A DNA stretch of 13,738 nucleotides from an uncultured Clostridia bacterium (GCA_944382025.1 CALWMQ010000082.1:1-13738); one strand, 5' to 3'. Positions 1 through 6,572 are shown, numbered from the stretch's first letter. Numbers and translations: made by a program. The notes: generated from the sequence alone by a model not told the origin.

Positions 1-213
1 TAAGCTTAAGTTTAACACTTTTACCTTTTGGTGTAAAGGCGAAAACCACTGAATTTTATGAATTTTTTCATCCCACTTTTGGCGCAGTCTTAAAAACCGG
101 CGATACAACGCAAAAAACGGGGAAAATTCGGTTGCGGGCGTGATGATGAACGAATTCCCACTCTGTCAGGCTTTTTTGACCTTCCCAGCCCCTCAAAACG
201 GTTCACCCGCAGT
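1..213. other. Non-coding, relatively AT-rich upstream region
   Basis: No convincing gene lies in the first 349 bases, which precede the CorC-family gene. This left part is richer in A and T than the rest of the window. It holds a weak imperfect hairpin around 20-45 and short homopolymer tracts, but nothing I can assign. It may include the 3' flank of a gene outside the window. Confidence 0.5.
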
Positions 214-242
214 TTGACACCAGGTCCAAAACCCGATATTAT
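214..242 (+). promoter_or_regulatory. Sigma-A type promoter for the CorC-family gene
   Basis: TTGACA at 214-219 is a perfect -35 box. It is followed by a 17-nt spacer and TATTAT at 237-242, one mismatch from the consensus -10. Transcription should start near 249, giving a leader of about 100 nt before the start codon at 350. Confidence 0.85.
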
Positions 243-260
243 GGTAGTAATCAAATTTTA

Positions 261-324
261 CCCGTTTGGGATAGCTTTTTGCTTTTCCAATAAATGGGAA
301 TCCAAAAACGGGCGCTTTCCGCCC
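261..324 (+). promoter_or_regulatory. Leader with two mutually exclusive hairpins upstream of the CorC-family gene
   Basis: CCCGTTT at 261-267 can pair with AAACGGG at 306-312, extended by GG 268-269 with CC 302-303 across a two-base bulge. A second hairpin, GGGCG 310-314 with CGCCC 320-324 (loop CTTTC), reuses the bases 310-312, so the two cannot form together. Both lie just before the ribosome binding site AAAGGGG at 331-337. There is no U-tract, so this is not a terminator. A regulatory role is only an inference. Confidence 0.35.
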
Positions 325-349
325 AATTTGAAAGGGGATATTTTTTCTC

Positions 350-1780
350 ATGCCTGACCCTGGTAGTACCGCGATGTCCGGTAACCTATGGCTTCAGCTG
401 CTGCTGCTGATCCTGCTCATTCTCTGCAACGCCTTTTTCGCCGCTTCCGAAATCGCCATCATTACCCTCAATGACGCTAAAATCCGCAAAATGGCTGAGG
501 AAGGCCATAAAAAGGCCCGGCAGGTACTGAAGCTCACCGAGGATTCCTCCAATTTCCTGGCTACTATCCAGATCGGTGTAACCCTGGCAGGGTTCCTTAC
601 CTCCGCTACCGCCGCCTCCTCCCTCTCCGAGCCTCTGGCACAGTGGTTTGTCGGTTTGATCCCTGCTCTGCAGCCTCATCTGGGGACCGTGTCCGCCGTC
701 AGCATGGTGGTCATCACCTTGATTATGTCCTACTTCTCCCTGGTGTTCGGCGAGCTGGTCCCGAAACGCATCGCCATGCAGAAGGCCGAAGCCCTATCCT
801 TCGCCTTCATCGGCATCCTCCGTGCCGTGGCCATTGTCACCCGCCCTTTTGTGAAACTTCTTTCCGTTTCCACTAATCTGGTCGTCCGGCTCTTCGGTGT
901 CGACCCACACGCGGATGAGGAAAATGTCACTGAGGAGGAAATTCGCATGATGGTTGACGTGGGTGAGGAAAAAGGCGTCATCGAAGGCGTTCAGAAAGAC
1001 ATGATCAACAACATCTTCGAATTTGACGACATCACCGCCGCCGATATCATGACCCCTCGTACCGACGTGGAAGCCTTGGAGGTGGACGATACCATTGAGG
1101 ATGCCCTGCGCATCGGTATGGACGAGGGCTTCTCCCGGGTTCCCGTGTATGAGGAAGATATCGACCATGTCATCGGCGTACTCTATATCAAGGATCTGCT
1201 CCCCTATGTAGGGCAGGCCCTTCCCCAGGGCGTCTCCCTGCGGCATCTGGCTCGGGAAACCTATTTTATCCCTGATACCAAAAAATGCGGCGAACTGTTC
1301 AGTGAAATGACCGAAAAACGGATCCAGATGGCTATGGTGGTGGACGAATACGGCGGCTTGGCCGGCATTGTGACCATGGAAGACCTGCTGGAGTCCATTG
1401 TCGGGAATATCCAGGACGAATACGATCACGAGGAAGAAGAAGTCACCCAGACCGGCGAGCATACATTTGAACTGGATGGGTCCATCAACATGGAAGAACT
1501 GAGCGAATTGCTGAAGGTAAATCTGCCGGAAGGGGAATACGAAACCTTGGCCGGGTTTATCATGGATAACCTGGGCCGTATCCCCGGGGAGGATGAGCAT
1601 CCCCAAGTGGTTTATGAAAACGTAACCTTCACGGTCATGGAAGTGGAAGACCGGCGAATTGAAAAGGTTCACGCCGAGGTTACCCCGCCTCCCCCCCAGG
1701 ATCCCGAAGATAAAAACGATAAGGAACGGAAATCCAAGGAGAAGGATTCCAAGGAAAAGGACCGATCCGGAGACGAATAA
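350..1780 (+). CDS. CNNM/CorC (hemolysin C) family membrane transporter, DUF21-CBS-CorC_HlyC
   Basis: Membrane protein of the DUF21/CBS/CorC family, once called hemolysins and now linked to Mg2+ (and Co2+) efflux, often with Na+ exchange. The 476 residues show the full architecture. An N-terminal DUF21/CNNM domain covers about 13-180, with hydrophobic segments near 13-35, 72-105, 112-136 and 148-170 and the family motif GELVPKR at 134-140. A linker with EEEIRMMVDVGEEKGVI (195-211) leads into two CBS domains, about 230-285 (IMTPRTD at 233-239) and 295-355 (VDEYGGLAGIVTMEDL at 331-346). A CorC_HlyC domain follows at about 370-440. The end (445-476) is a Pro run and then a Lys/Glu/Asp-rich, probably disordered tail. 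The ATG at 350 is preceded by AAAGGGG at 331-337; another ATG at 374 lacks a good ribosome binding site. The gene stands alone with its own promoter and terminator. The family is clear; the transported ion here is inferred. Confidence 0.93.
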   Translation: MPDPGSTAMSGNLWLQLLLLILLILCNAFFAASEIAIITLNDAKIRKMAEEGHKKARQVLKLTEDSSNFLATIQIGVTLAGFLTSATAASSLSEPLAQWFVGLIPALQPHLGTVSAVSMVVITLIMSYFSLVFGELVPKRIAMQKAEALSFAFIGILRAVAIVTRPFVKLLSVSTNLVVRLFGVDPHADEENVTEEEIRMMVDVGEEKGVIEGVQKDMINNIFEFDDITAADIMTPRTDVEALEVDDTIEDALRIGMDEGFSRVPVYEEDIDHVIGVLYIKDLLPYVGQALPQGVSLRHLARETYFIPDTKKCGELFSEMTEKRIQMAMVVDEYGGLAGIVTMEDLLESIVGNIQDEYDHEEEEVTQTGEHTFELDGSINMEELSELLKVNLPEGEYETLAGFIMDNLGRIPGEDEHPQVVYENVTFTVMEVEDRRIEKVHAEVTPPPPQDPEDKNDKERKSKEKDSKEKDRSGDE

Positions 1781-1885
1781 GGCGACCTTCCCTTTGGGAT
1801 GGGTTTCCTCCTGGACGATCCCTGCTTTCCTTGATTTTGATACCCCAGGGATTGACTCCGTGGGTTCTGCCAATAAGCATTCCCC

Positions 1886-1923
1886 GGCTCCGCCGCCTTC
1901 TAACAAGGCGGTGGGGCTTTTTT
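1886..1923 (+). terminator. Rho-independent terminator after the CorC-family gene
   Basis: CCGCCTT 1893-1899 pairs with AAGGCGG 1905-1911 around the loop CTAAC. The stem extends outward through 1887-1892 and 1912-1917 with one mismatch and a G-U pair. It is followed at once by six T residues, 1918-1923. It lies 105 bases after the stop codon at 1780. Confidence 0.88.
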
Positions 1924-1956
1924 CAGCCTCCGGCCAGCAACAGGACCATACAAGTT

Positions 1957-2006
1957 AAAAACCGGTATTCTTAGGGAGTGAAGCCCTCCAAAAGGATACC
2001 GGTTTT
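1957..2006. terminator. Bidirectional hairpin terminator between convergent genes
   Basis: AAAACCGGTAT 1958-1968 pairs perfectly with ATACCGGTTTT 1996-2006, extended by T1969-G1995 and C1970-G1994. A smaller inner pairing is possible between 1975-1978 and 1986-1989. The A-tract on one side and T-tract on the other give a U-rich 3' end on both strands. It can therefore stop the minus-strand lipoprotein transcript and back up the plus-strand terminator. A third imperfect hairpin, GGAAC 2080-2084 with GTTCC 2092-2096, has no T-tract. Confidence 0.7.
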
Positions 2007-2115
2007 ATCCCAGATTTGTAAAGGAGCTGATTTTATCACCCGCCGCGCACGGATAAAGCGAGTGGCTGGTTCCTCCCTTGGAACGTAATTGGTTCCGGGA
2101 AGGCACCCCACAGCC

Positions 2116-2553
2116 CTATTCTCCATAGACGATCATGCGGGTTACCCCATCCCCGTCCAGGTATATGGATTGACACCCGCCTGCTACAGACTGGCTCATA
2201 CAGGTTACTTTCCACATATCCGTCTCGCCGTCATAGTCCACCCGTACGGTATCGTATTCTACGGTACATTCCCGGCACGCCCTCTCTATCACCCCCTGGA
2301 TACTGTCCATACGGGCTTGGGATACGTTACGGAAACCTTCATATCGGACGCCAGGACTGGATTCGCCGTATCCCGCCCGCTCCTCCGTATACGAAAAGGC
2401 ACCGATTCCCTGGTTCTCTTCTCTGGATGTCTCCGGCCCCTCCCAGCTGGAGCCCTCAAGGTACGGGGGAATAGCCTGACCTTGAGGACTCTTCCCGCCG
2501 CAGCCGGCTAAGACCAGAACCATTATCCCGGCATATAAAAGCATCTTCCTCAT
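2116..2553 (-). CDS. Small predicted lipoprotein of unknown function
   Basis: 145 residues, exported and lipid-anchored by prediction. A basic N-terminus (MRKM) and hydrophobic core lead to the lipobox LAGC at 15-18, with Cys18 as the lipid-modified residue. A polar, Gly/Ser/Glu-rich linker (19-70) probably spans the wall. The C-terminal domain, about 72-145, has four cysteines (93, 96, 118, 127), able to form two disulfides, and ends in the pattern YLDGDGVTRMIVYGE. That pattern recalls the last beta-hairpin of small clostridial PepSY-like lipoproteins; this is an impression, not a demonstrated match. The ATG at 2553 has an ideal AAGGAGG seven bases upstream. It is the last gene of the minus-strand group, 228 bases after the serpin stop. 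I could not find a clear promoter of its own. Confidence 0.85.
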   Translation of the reverse strand: MRKMLLYAGIMVLVLAGCGGKSPQGQAIPPYLEGSSWEGPETSREENQGIGAFSYTEERAGYGESSPGVRYEGFRNVSQARMDSIQGVIERACRECTVEYDTVRVDYDGETDMWKVTCMSQSVAGGCQSIYLDGDGVTRMIVYGE

Positions 2554-2781
2554 GTCGATTCCTCCTTGTATTACAGACTAGTCGCAGCCTCTCCAAAGAC
2601 TTGTGCCGCTCTACAAGGGATGCTTAGATGGGTGGCCACAGTCTTCCCAGTTCCTTGTTCCGGGCGGACAGGATATCCGGCCTGCCCGTGATCCTCCGCT
2701 CCTTCCCCAGAGCGGGCACCGCTCCAAGTGCCTGGGAATTTCCAGAATACGGCGCAAGGTTATCGGAACGCCGGTTAAGGG

Positions 2782-4062
2782 TTATGCTCTGGTGGGATCC
2801 TGGCAGATCCCCCAGAACAGGGGAATCCCGGTTTCATCCAGAATGCCGAACAGGAAGGGGCGATCCAGAATCATCTCCACCGTTCTGTCCTCAGCCGGAG
2901 CCGCCGAACCACTGAGCATTTCAGTGGCCGCAGAGGATTCCACTCCTTTCTCGTCAATAGCGATCCGGGCCTGCTGGCGCAGGCTCTGAAGCCAGGCCTT
3001 AGGCTGGGTCAGCAGCCCGGAAAAATCCGCTTCCGGCCCCATCACCCCGGAAAGCCCCAGCTGTTCCACAACCCCTTTCAGGTCTATATCACAGGAAAAA
3101 TCAAATTTGGGTATCCGGAACACGACTTTGGCGGGAAAGGCCTCCTCCCATTCCATCATCTCCCGGATCCGGTCCCCATCCGCCGTCAAGGCGTTAAGGT
3201 CCTCGTCTGTATCAGGCAGGACGAAGACCATCTTCCCTCTGTTTTTCAGGTACAGGCAGGCTGCCGTAAACCCGTCCCCCCGGATCGCCGGGCAAGGATT
3301 TACAGTCCGGTTCATAAAGTCACATTCCATCGTTTGGCCGTCCGAAAGATGAAAACTATCCGGTTTCGTCTCTTTTTTAGAAAATTCATTAGACCAGGCA
3401 TCCTTAAAATACAGGGTGTTGATCAAAGCCATGGACTGTTCCGATGTCAGGTGGATTTCCGGAGACAGATGCCCATGGGTTTGGCGCTCAATCCACTTTT
3501 GCATCGCCCGTTCCGTGGAACGGTCCTGAAAATCCGCCTCAAACAGGGTGGCGTAATAGTCCTCTGACGCCCGGTGGGCAAATTTCTCGGTAAAAGCGGC
3601 CTGTTTGTCCACCCAGACAGAATTGGCGATTTGGCATATGCCTACCCGGTTGTCGGTATACAGCCGATGAAAAAGGTTTTTGGACTGGCCGGCCAGATAG
3701 CCGGTATCCTGCCCCTCCAGTCCCAGGGCGGTCAGCAGCTGCTGTTCCGTCTCCCCTCGGGCTCCGGCACTGAGCAGGGAAAGAGCCATATACAGGCTGA
3801 CCGGGGAATAATTCAGGTTTTCTCCCCTGTTTCCCGCCAGGACAACCGCCGCCGACCGGCAGGAAAAATCGGTTACCGCTTCCAGGAAATCCGGATCCAG
3901 GGGGTGGCTTTCCCGCACCTGCGCCAAGGCTTCATAGTCCCCATAAGCCGGCGCCTTCAACGCCGCGGGTTCCGCCACAAGCTTCGGCATCCCCACACCA
4001 CAGCCCGTTACCGCCGCCGCTGCCGCCAAAGCCAATAGACACGATAATCCTCTCCGTTTCAT
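2782..4062 (-). CDS. Serpin-family protease inhibitor, lipoprotein
   Basis: Serpins are suicide inhibitors that trap serine (or cysteine) proteases through an exposed reactive-centre loop. This 426-residue protein carries a type II signal peptide with lipobox VTGC at 18-21, so it should sit on the outer face of the membrane. Family landmarks: YSPVSLYMALSLLSAGARGET at 85-105, TLYFKDAWSNEF at 216-227, RIPKF at 316-320, VVEQLGLSGVMGPEADFSG at 331-349, and the C-terminal RPFLFGILDETGIPLFWG at 401-418. The hinge, EKGVESSAAT at 371-380, has the Gly and small residues needed for loop insertion, so an inhibitory serpin is likely. Counting 17 residues puts P1 near Ala387, within a stretch of Ser, Gly and Ala; small P1 residues suit elastase-like proteases. 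GAGGAGG lies upstream of the ATG at 4062. The dCMP deaminase stop is only 71 bases upstream, so cotranscription is possible; a TATATA at 4095-4100 could also be a weak -10. Confidence 0.93.
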   Translation of the reverse strand: MKRRGLSCLLALAAAAAVTGCGVGMPKLVAEPAALKAPAYGDYEALAQVRESHPLDPDFLEAVTDFSCRSAAVVLAGNRGENLNYSPVSLYMALSLLSAGARGETEQQLLTALGLEGQDTGYLAGQSKNLFHRLYTDNRVGICQIANSVWVDKQAAFTEKFAHRASEDYYATLFEADFQDRSTERAMQKWIERQTHGHLSPEIHLTSEQSMALINTLYFKDAWSNEFSKKETKPDSFHLSDGQTMECDFMNRTVNPCPAIRGDGFTAACLYLKNRGKMVFVLPDTDEDLNALTADGDRIREMMEWEEAFPAKVVFRIPKFDFSCDIDLKGVVEQLGLSGVMGPEADFSGLLTQPKAWLQSLRQQARIAIDEKGVESSAATEMLSGSAAPAEDRTVEMILDRPFLFGILDETGIPLFWGICQDPTRA

Positions 4063-4133
4063 CCGCCGTCCTCCTCACTCATCATGGTTTCATCTATATA
4101 GTGCGGATTGCGGCCGGAAATGTTGCAGGGATA

Positions 4134-4622
4134 TCAGTAGCCTTGTTCCCCCTCCAGGGAGCCGTCATTTTCAATCCATTCCTGGACATATGTGGCGGTA
4201 AAGTCATCCGGTGTGTTACGCACCACCACCCGGGAGATACCCGCGTTGATGATCATCCGCTTGCACATGGAACAGGGATTGGCGTCGGGAACCAGATTCC
4301 CATCCCGGGCGTCTACCCCTACCAGATACAGAGTCCCCCCGATCATATCGGTCCGGGCGGCATGAATAATAGCGTTGGCTTCCGCGTGGACAGACCGGCA
4401 CAGCTCATACCGCTCTCCCCGGGGAATCTGCATCTTTTCCCGAAGGCAGTATCCCAGATCAGAGCAGTTTTTCCGGCCCCGAGGGGCTCCCGCGTAGCCT
4501 GTAGATACGATTTGATCGTTTTTCACAATGATAGCCCCGAAATTCCGCCTTAAGCAGGTTCCCCGACTGGCTACCGTCTGGGCGATATCCAAATAGTAGT
4601 TTTCCTTGTCCCGCCGTGCCAT
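4134..4622 (-). CDS. comEB: Deoxycytidylate (dCMP) deaminase, ComEB-like
   Basis: Zinc enzyme that deaminates dCMP to dUMP, the precursor of dTMP. Numbering from the upstream ATG at 4628, the zinc ligands and catalytic Glu are in HAEAN (His81, Glu83) and PCSMC (Cys119, Cys122). The family signature GAIIVKNDQIVSTGYAGAPRG is at 31-51. The start is better placed at the second ATG, 4622: the Shine-Dalgarno AGGAG at 4635-4631 is only 2 nt from the ATG at 4628 but 8 nt from the one at 4622, giving a protein of 162 residues beginning MARRDKENYY. The length fits ComEB-type dCMP deaminases. Downstream on the same strand is the serpin. Upstream and divergent is a plus-strand promoter for an ncRNA and then cytidine deaminase, so the two pyrimidine deaminases flank one regulatory region. 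The family is certain; no competence role can be deduced from the window. Confidence 0.93.
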   Translation of the reverse strand: MARRDKENYYLDIAQTVASRGTCLRRNFGAIIVKNDQIVSTGYAGAPRGRKNCSDLGYCLREKMQIPRGERYELCRSVHAEANAIIHAARTDMIGGTLYLVGVDARDGNLVPDANPCSMCKRMIINAGISRVVVRNTPDDFTATYVQEWIENDGSLEGEQGY

Positions 4623-4678
4623 GCGCATCGCTCCTTTTCGTATTTTCAGGGCTGTTCAGAAAAATTCCTCAGCCCTTA

Positions 4679-4687
4679 TGGTACAAT
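4679..4687 (+). promoter_or_regulatory. Extended -10 promoter for the ncRNA
   Basis: TGG at 4679-4681 directly precedes TACAAT at 4682-4687, an extended -10 element one base from TATAAT. No good -35 is visible at the right distance, as is common for extended -10 promoters. The predicted start, 4693-4694, coincides with the first base of the P1 helix of the RNA described next. Confidence 0.65.
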
Positions 4688-4692
4688 GATTG

Positions 4693-4883
4693 CGTGTAAA
4701 ACAGATAGGATGGGAGGGTGAGCGGCGCCAAGGGCGCCCAAGTGTAACTGGAAAACCAATGTTAATCCAGCCTGACGAAAGTCAGGATCGCCGGGGCCGG
4801 CGGCGCCAGGCTCCCGAAACCGCTGGCCGGTGCCCGTACACGGATCAAGTACATCCAGAGCATCCCCGTCATAGGGATTTTTT
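4693..4883 (+). ncRNA. Structured non-coding RNA, class not established (candidate raiA-like)
   Basis: About 190 nt from an extended -10 promoter to a U-tract. CGTGTA 4693-4698 pairs perfectly with TACACG 4837-4842, closing the whole fold (P1). Inside, GAGC+GGCGCC 4720-4729 pairs with GGCGCC 4802-4807 and GCTC 4810-4813 across a two-base bulge. CTGGA 4748-4752 pairs with TCCAG 4766-4770. CCTGAC 4771-4776 and GTCAGG 4781-4786 form a perfect stem capped by a GAAA tetraloop. An alternative outer pair is GGATG 4708-4712 with CATCC 4852-4856. No plausible protein is encoded. Size, GNRA-capped stem and multi-helix layout are compatible with the clostridial raiA motif RNA, but that is from memory and unverified; a riboswitch-like leader for the cytidine deaminase gene is the other option. 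Confidence 0.6.
4862..4883 (+). terminator. Terminator at the 3' end of the ncRNA
   Basis: ATCCC 4862-4866 pairs with GGGAT 4874-4878 and leads into six T residues, 4878-4883. The stem is short, only five pairs, so some read-through into the cytidine deaminase gene is plausible. It lies outside the P1 helix that closes the RNA at 4842. Confidence 0.6.
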
Positions 4884-5031
4884 CTTCCCGGCGTTTCCCA
4901 CAGCCTTGCCCGTTGCGGTTTTCTGTCTTTTATGATACTCTATCGGTAAGAATCACGCAAGGCGCAAGGCTACCAAAACCCATGCCGGTTGTTTGGCGGA
5001 TTCGCCCTGTCACGGAAAGGCGGAATGGCTC

Positions 5032-5427
5032 ATGTCCCCTCAAAACCTGATCGAAGCGGCCCGGATGGCCCGGAAAAACGCTTACTGTCCCTACTCCCGA
5101 TTCCCGGTGGGTGCCGCCCTCCTGGCCGCTTCCGGGAAGGTATATACAGGGGCTAATTGTGAATGCGCCTCTTATGGCGGTACCCTCTGCGCCGAACGGG
5201 CCGCTTTGGCCGCCGCGGTGACCGCGGGTGAACGGGAATTCTTAGCCCTGGCGATAGCGGGCGGCAACCAGCCCCTGACACCCTGTGGGATCTGCCGCCA
5301 GCTGCTCTCGGAATTCGCCGAAAACCGGGATTTCCCGGTGTACTGCGCCCCGGCGGAAGGCGAAGATTGCCTCCATACCACGATCCGGGCTCTGCTGCCC
5401 CATAGTTTTGGAGCGCGGGATCTGTAA
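5032..5427 (+). CDS. cdd: Cytidine deaminase
   Basis: Cytosolic zinc enzyme of pyrimidine salvage that converts cytidine and deoxycytidine to uridine and deoxyuridine. Numbered from the ATG at 5032, the 131-residue protein is typical of the small homotetrameric class. Substrate-binding residues lie in YCPYSRFPVGAAL (18-30) and GANCECASYGG (40-50, with Asn42). Zinc is held by Cys53 in TLCAERAA (catalytic Glu55) and by Cys85 and Cys88 in PCGICRQ. An in-frame TTG at 4993 would add 13 residues with no family similarity and lacks a proper ribosome binding site, so the ATG after GGAAAGGCGG (5014-5023) is preferred. The ncRNA and its leaky terminator lie upstream; a weak promoter, TTGCCC 4906-4911 with TATGAT 4931-4936 (19-nt spacer), could serve this gene. 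rsmA follows on the same strand 124 bases later. Confidence 0.94.
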   Translation: MSPQNLIEAARMARKNAYCPYSRFPVGAALLAASGKVYTGANCECASYGGTLCAERAALAAAVTAGEREFLALAIAGGNQPLTPCGICRQLLSEFAENRDFPVYCAPAEGEDCLHTTIRALLPHSFGARDL

Positions 5428-5466
5428 GGGACGGGCCTCCCCCCCCGCCGGTTCTGGAATGGATCC

Positions 5467-5534
5467 TCCGGTATAGAACCTCTTACCGGACGGGATGCCT
5501 GTCCCTAGATATTCCGGCCCCAGTCAGCTGGGGC
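5467..5534 (+). promoter_or_regulatory. Three consecutive hairpins in the rsmA leader
   Basis: TCCGGTA 5467-5473 pairs with TACCGGA 5484-5490. GGGA 5492-5495 pairs with TCCC 5502-5505. GCCCCAG 5517-5523 pairs perfectly with CTGGGGC 5528-5534 around TCAG. The last ends eight bases before the rsmA Shine-Dalgarno GAGGTG at 5542-5547. None is followed by a T-tract, so they are not terminators. They may protect or tune the cdd-rsmA transcript, but no known leader class was recognised. Confidence 0.4.
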
Positions 5535-5551
5535 TGTCATTGAGGTGCCGT

Positions 5552-6442
5552 ATGTCCAATTTAACTGATACCCGCTATGTGAAGGACCTGTTATCCCGCC
5601 ATGGGTTTACTTTTTCCAAAGCCCTGGGCCAGAATTTCCTGATTAACCCTACCGTTTGTCCCCGGATGGCACAGGCTTGTGCCGAGGGCTTACCCGGTGC
5701 CTTTGCCGTGCTGGAAATCGGTCCAGGTATTGGGGTGCTGACCCGGGAACTGGCCCGGGTGGCTGAAAAAGTGGTGTCCATTGAACTGGACCGGCGGCTG
5801 CTGCCGGTGCTGGACGAAACCCTGGAGGGATGCGGGAATGTGGAAATTGTCCAGGGCGATGTGATGAAGCTGGATCTGCCCGCCCTGCTCAGGGAAAAGT
5901 GCCAGGGCCTGCCGGTAGCGGTCTGCGCTAACCTGCCCTATTATATTACATCCCCCATTTTGATGGGGCTGCTGGAAAGTCGGCTGCCGGTGGAGAACAT
6001 TACCGTACTGGTGCAAAAAGAAGCGGCGCAGCGCCTATGCGCCGCTTCCGGTACCAGGGAGTGCGGTGCGGTCACCCTGGCGGTGGAATACTATGCCCAG
6101 GCGGAGATCCTGTTCCAGGTATCCCGAGGCAGCTTCCTGCCCGCCCCAAAAGTGGATAGTACCGTTATGCAGCTGCATGTCCGGCATGAACCGCCCTGCC
6201 CGGTACAGAATGAAGAGTTCCTGTTCCGCCTGATCCGGGCCGGCTTCAACCAGCGCCGGAAAACTCTGGTGAATTCCCTGGCCGGCGCGGGGGGTTCTAA
6301 AGAGGCTGTCCAAAACGCCCTGGCCCGGCTGGGTTTGCCCGCCACCGCCCGGGCGGAAGAGGTTGCCCTGCCCGTGTTTGCCGCTCTGGCGGATGATCTG
6401 TATGGTGCTGGGGATCCTCCCCTGGATCCCGCTTCCCCTTGA
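5552..6442 (+). CDS. rsmA: 16S rRNA (adenine1518-N6/adenine1519-N6)-dimethyltransferase RsmA (KsgA)
   Basis: SAM-dependent enzyme that dimethylates two adjacent adenines in the loop near the 3' end of 16S rRNA during 30S assembly; loss gives kasugamycin resistance in many bacteria. Numbering from the ATG at 5552 (296 residues): GQNFL at 26-30, SAM-binding motif I LEIGPGIGVLT at 54-64, acidic SELD-like ribose-binding VSIELD at 75-80, QGDV at 101-104, catalytic NLPY at 127-130, VQKEAAQRL at 154-162, FLPAPKVDS at 195-203 and the C-terminal-domain motif GFNQRRKTL at 231-239. The order and length are complete. The reading frame stays open upstream to 5495, but GAGGTG at 5542-5547 and the family N-terminus support 5552. 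It follows cdd on the same strand after a hairpin-rich gap. A dispersed repeat begins at the base after its stop codon, and the next gene (ogt) converges on it. Confidence 0.96.
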   Translation: MSNLTDTRYVKDLLSRHGFTFSKALGQNFLINPTVCPRMAQACAEGLPGAFAVLEIGPGIGVLTRELARVAEKVVSIELDRRLLPVLDETLEGCGNVEIVQGDVMKLDLPALLREKCQGLPVAVCANLPYYITSPILMGLLESRLPVENITVLVQKEAAQRLCAASGTRECGAVTLAVEYYAQAEILFQVSRGSFLPAPKVDSTVMQLHVRHEPPCPVQNEEFLFRLIRAGFNQRRKTLVNSLAGAGGSKEAVQNALARLGLPATARAEEVALPVFAALADDLYGAGDPPLDPASP

Positions 6443-6572
6443 GGTTCCCAAAACCGCCGTGCGCCGTGTTAGTGGCTGCCGGTTTTGGCCCCGGTGCCAA
6501 CCCCTGTGCGCTGTTGCCCGCTCTCCGGGCGCTCTCAGACGCTGCCTTTGGTAATGGGCGGGCGAAAACTTT
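6443..6572 (-). repeat. Dispersed intergenic repeat, copy A (inverted relative to copy B)
   Basis: Read on the minus strand from 6572 to 6443, this stretch aligns along its length with 10222-10341. Shared blocks include AAGTTTTCGCCCGCC, AAAGGCA, GAGCGCCCG, GCGGGCAACAGCG, ACAGGGGTTGG and a closing TTTTGG-AACC. The middle, between GGGGTTGG and the end, is more diverged. Conserved GCCCGC and GCGGGC blocks can pair in both copies. It starts directly after the rsmA stop and fills most of the gap before the convergent ogt gene. The orientation given follows copy B as plus. Confidence 0.85.

Noticed and set aside
794..1906. Long minus-strand open frame of 370 residues opposite the CorC-family gene
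   Set aside because: It is antisense to a gene with unmistakable domains, has no family features, and is explained by the codon pattern of the real gene.
2074..2100. Hairpin GGAAC/GTTCC with flanking TCCC/GGGA just downstream of the small lipoprotein gene
   Set aside because: Imperfect stem and no U-tract on either strand; the hairpin at 1957-2006 is the better terminator.
2554..2781. Possible small gene or terminator between the serpin and the small lipoprotein gene
   Set aside because: A hairpin GAGCGG/CCGCTC exists but has no T-tract, and the plus-strand frames here lack a ribosome binding site and any family feature.
4946..5031. Possible c-di-GMP-I riboswitch fragment (ACGCAAGGC-like bases before cdd)
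   Set aside because: The required upstream half (GCAAACC and GNAA-capped stem) is missing, so the similarity is only a short motif.
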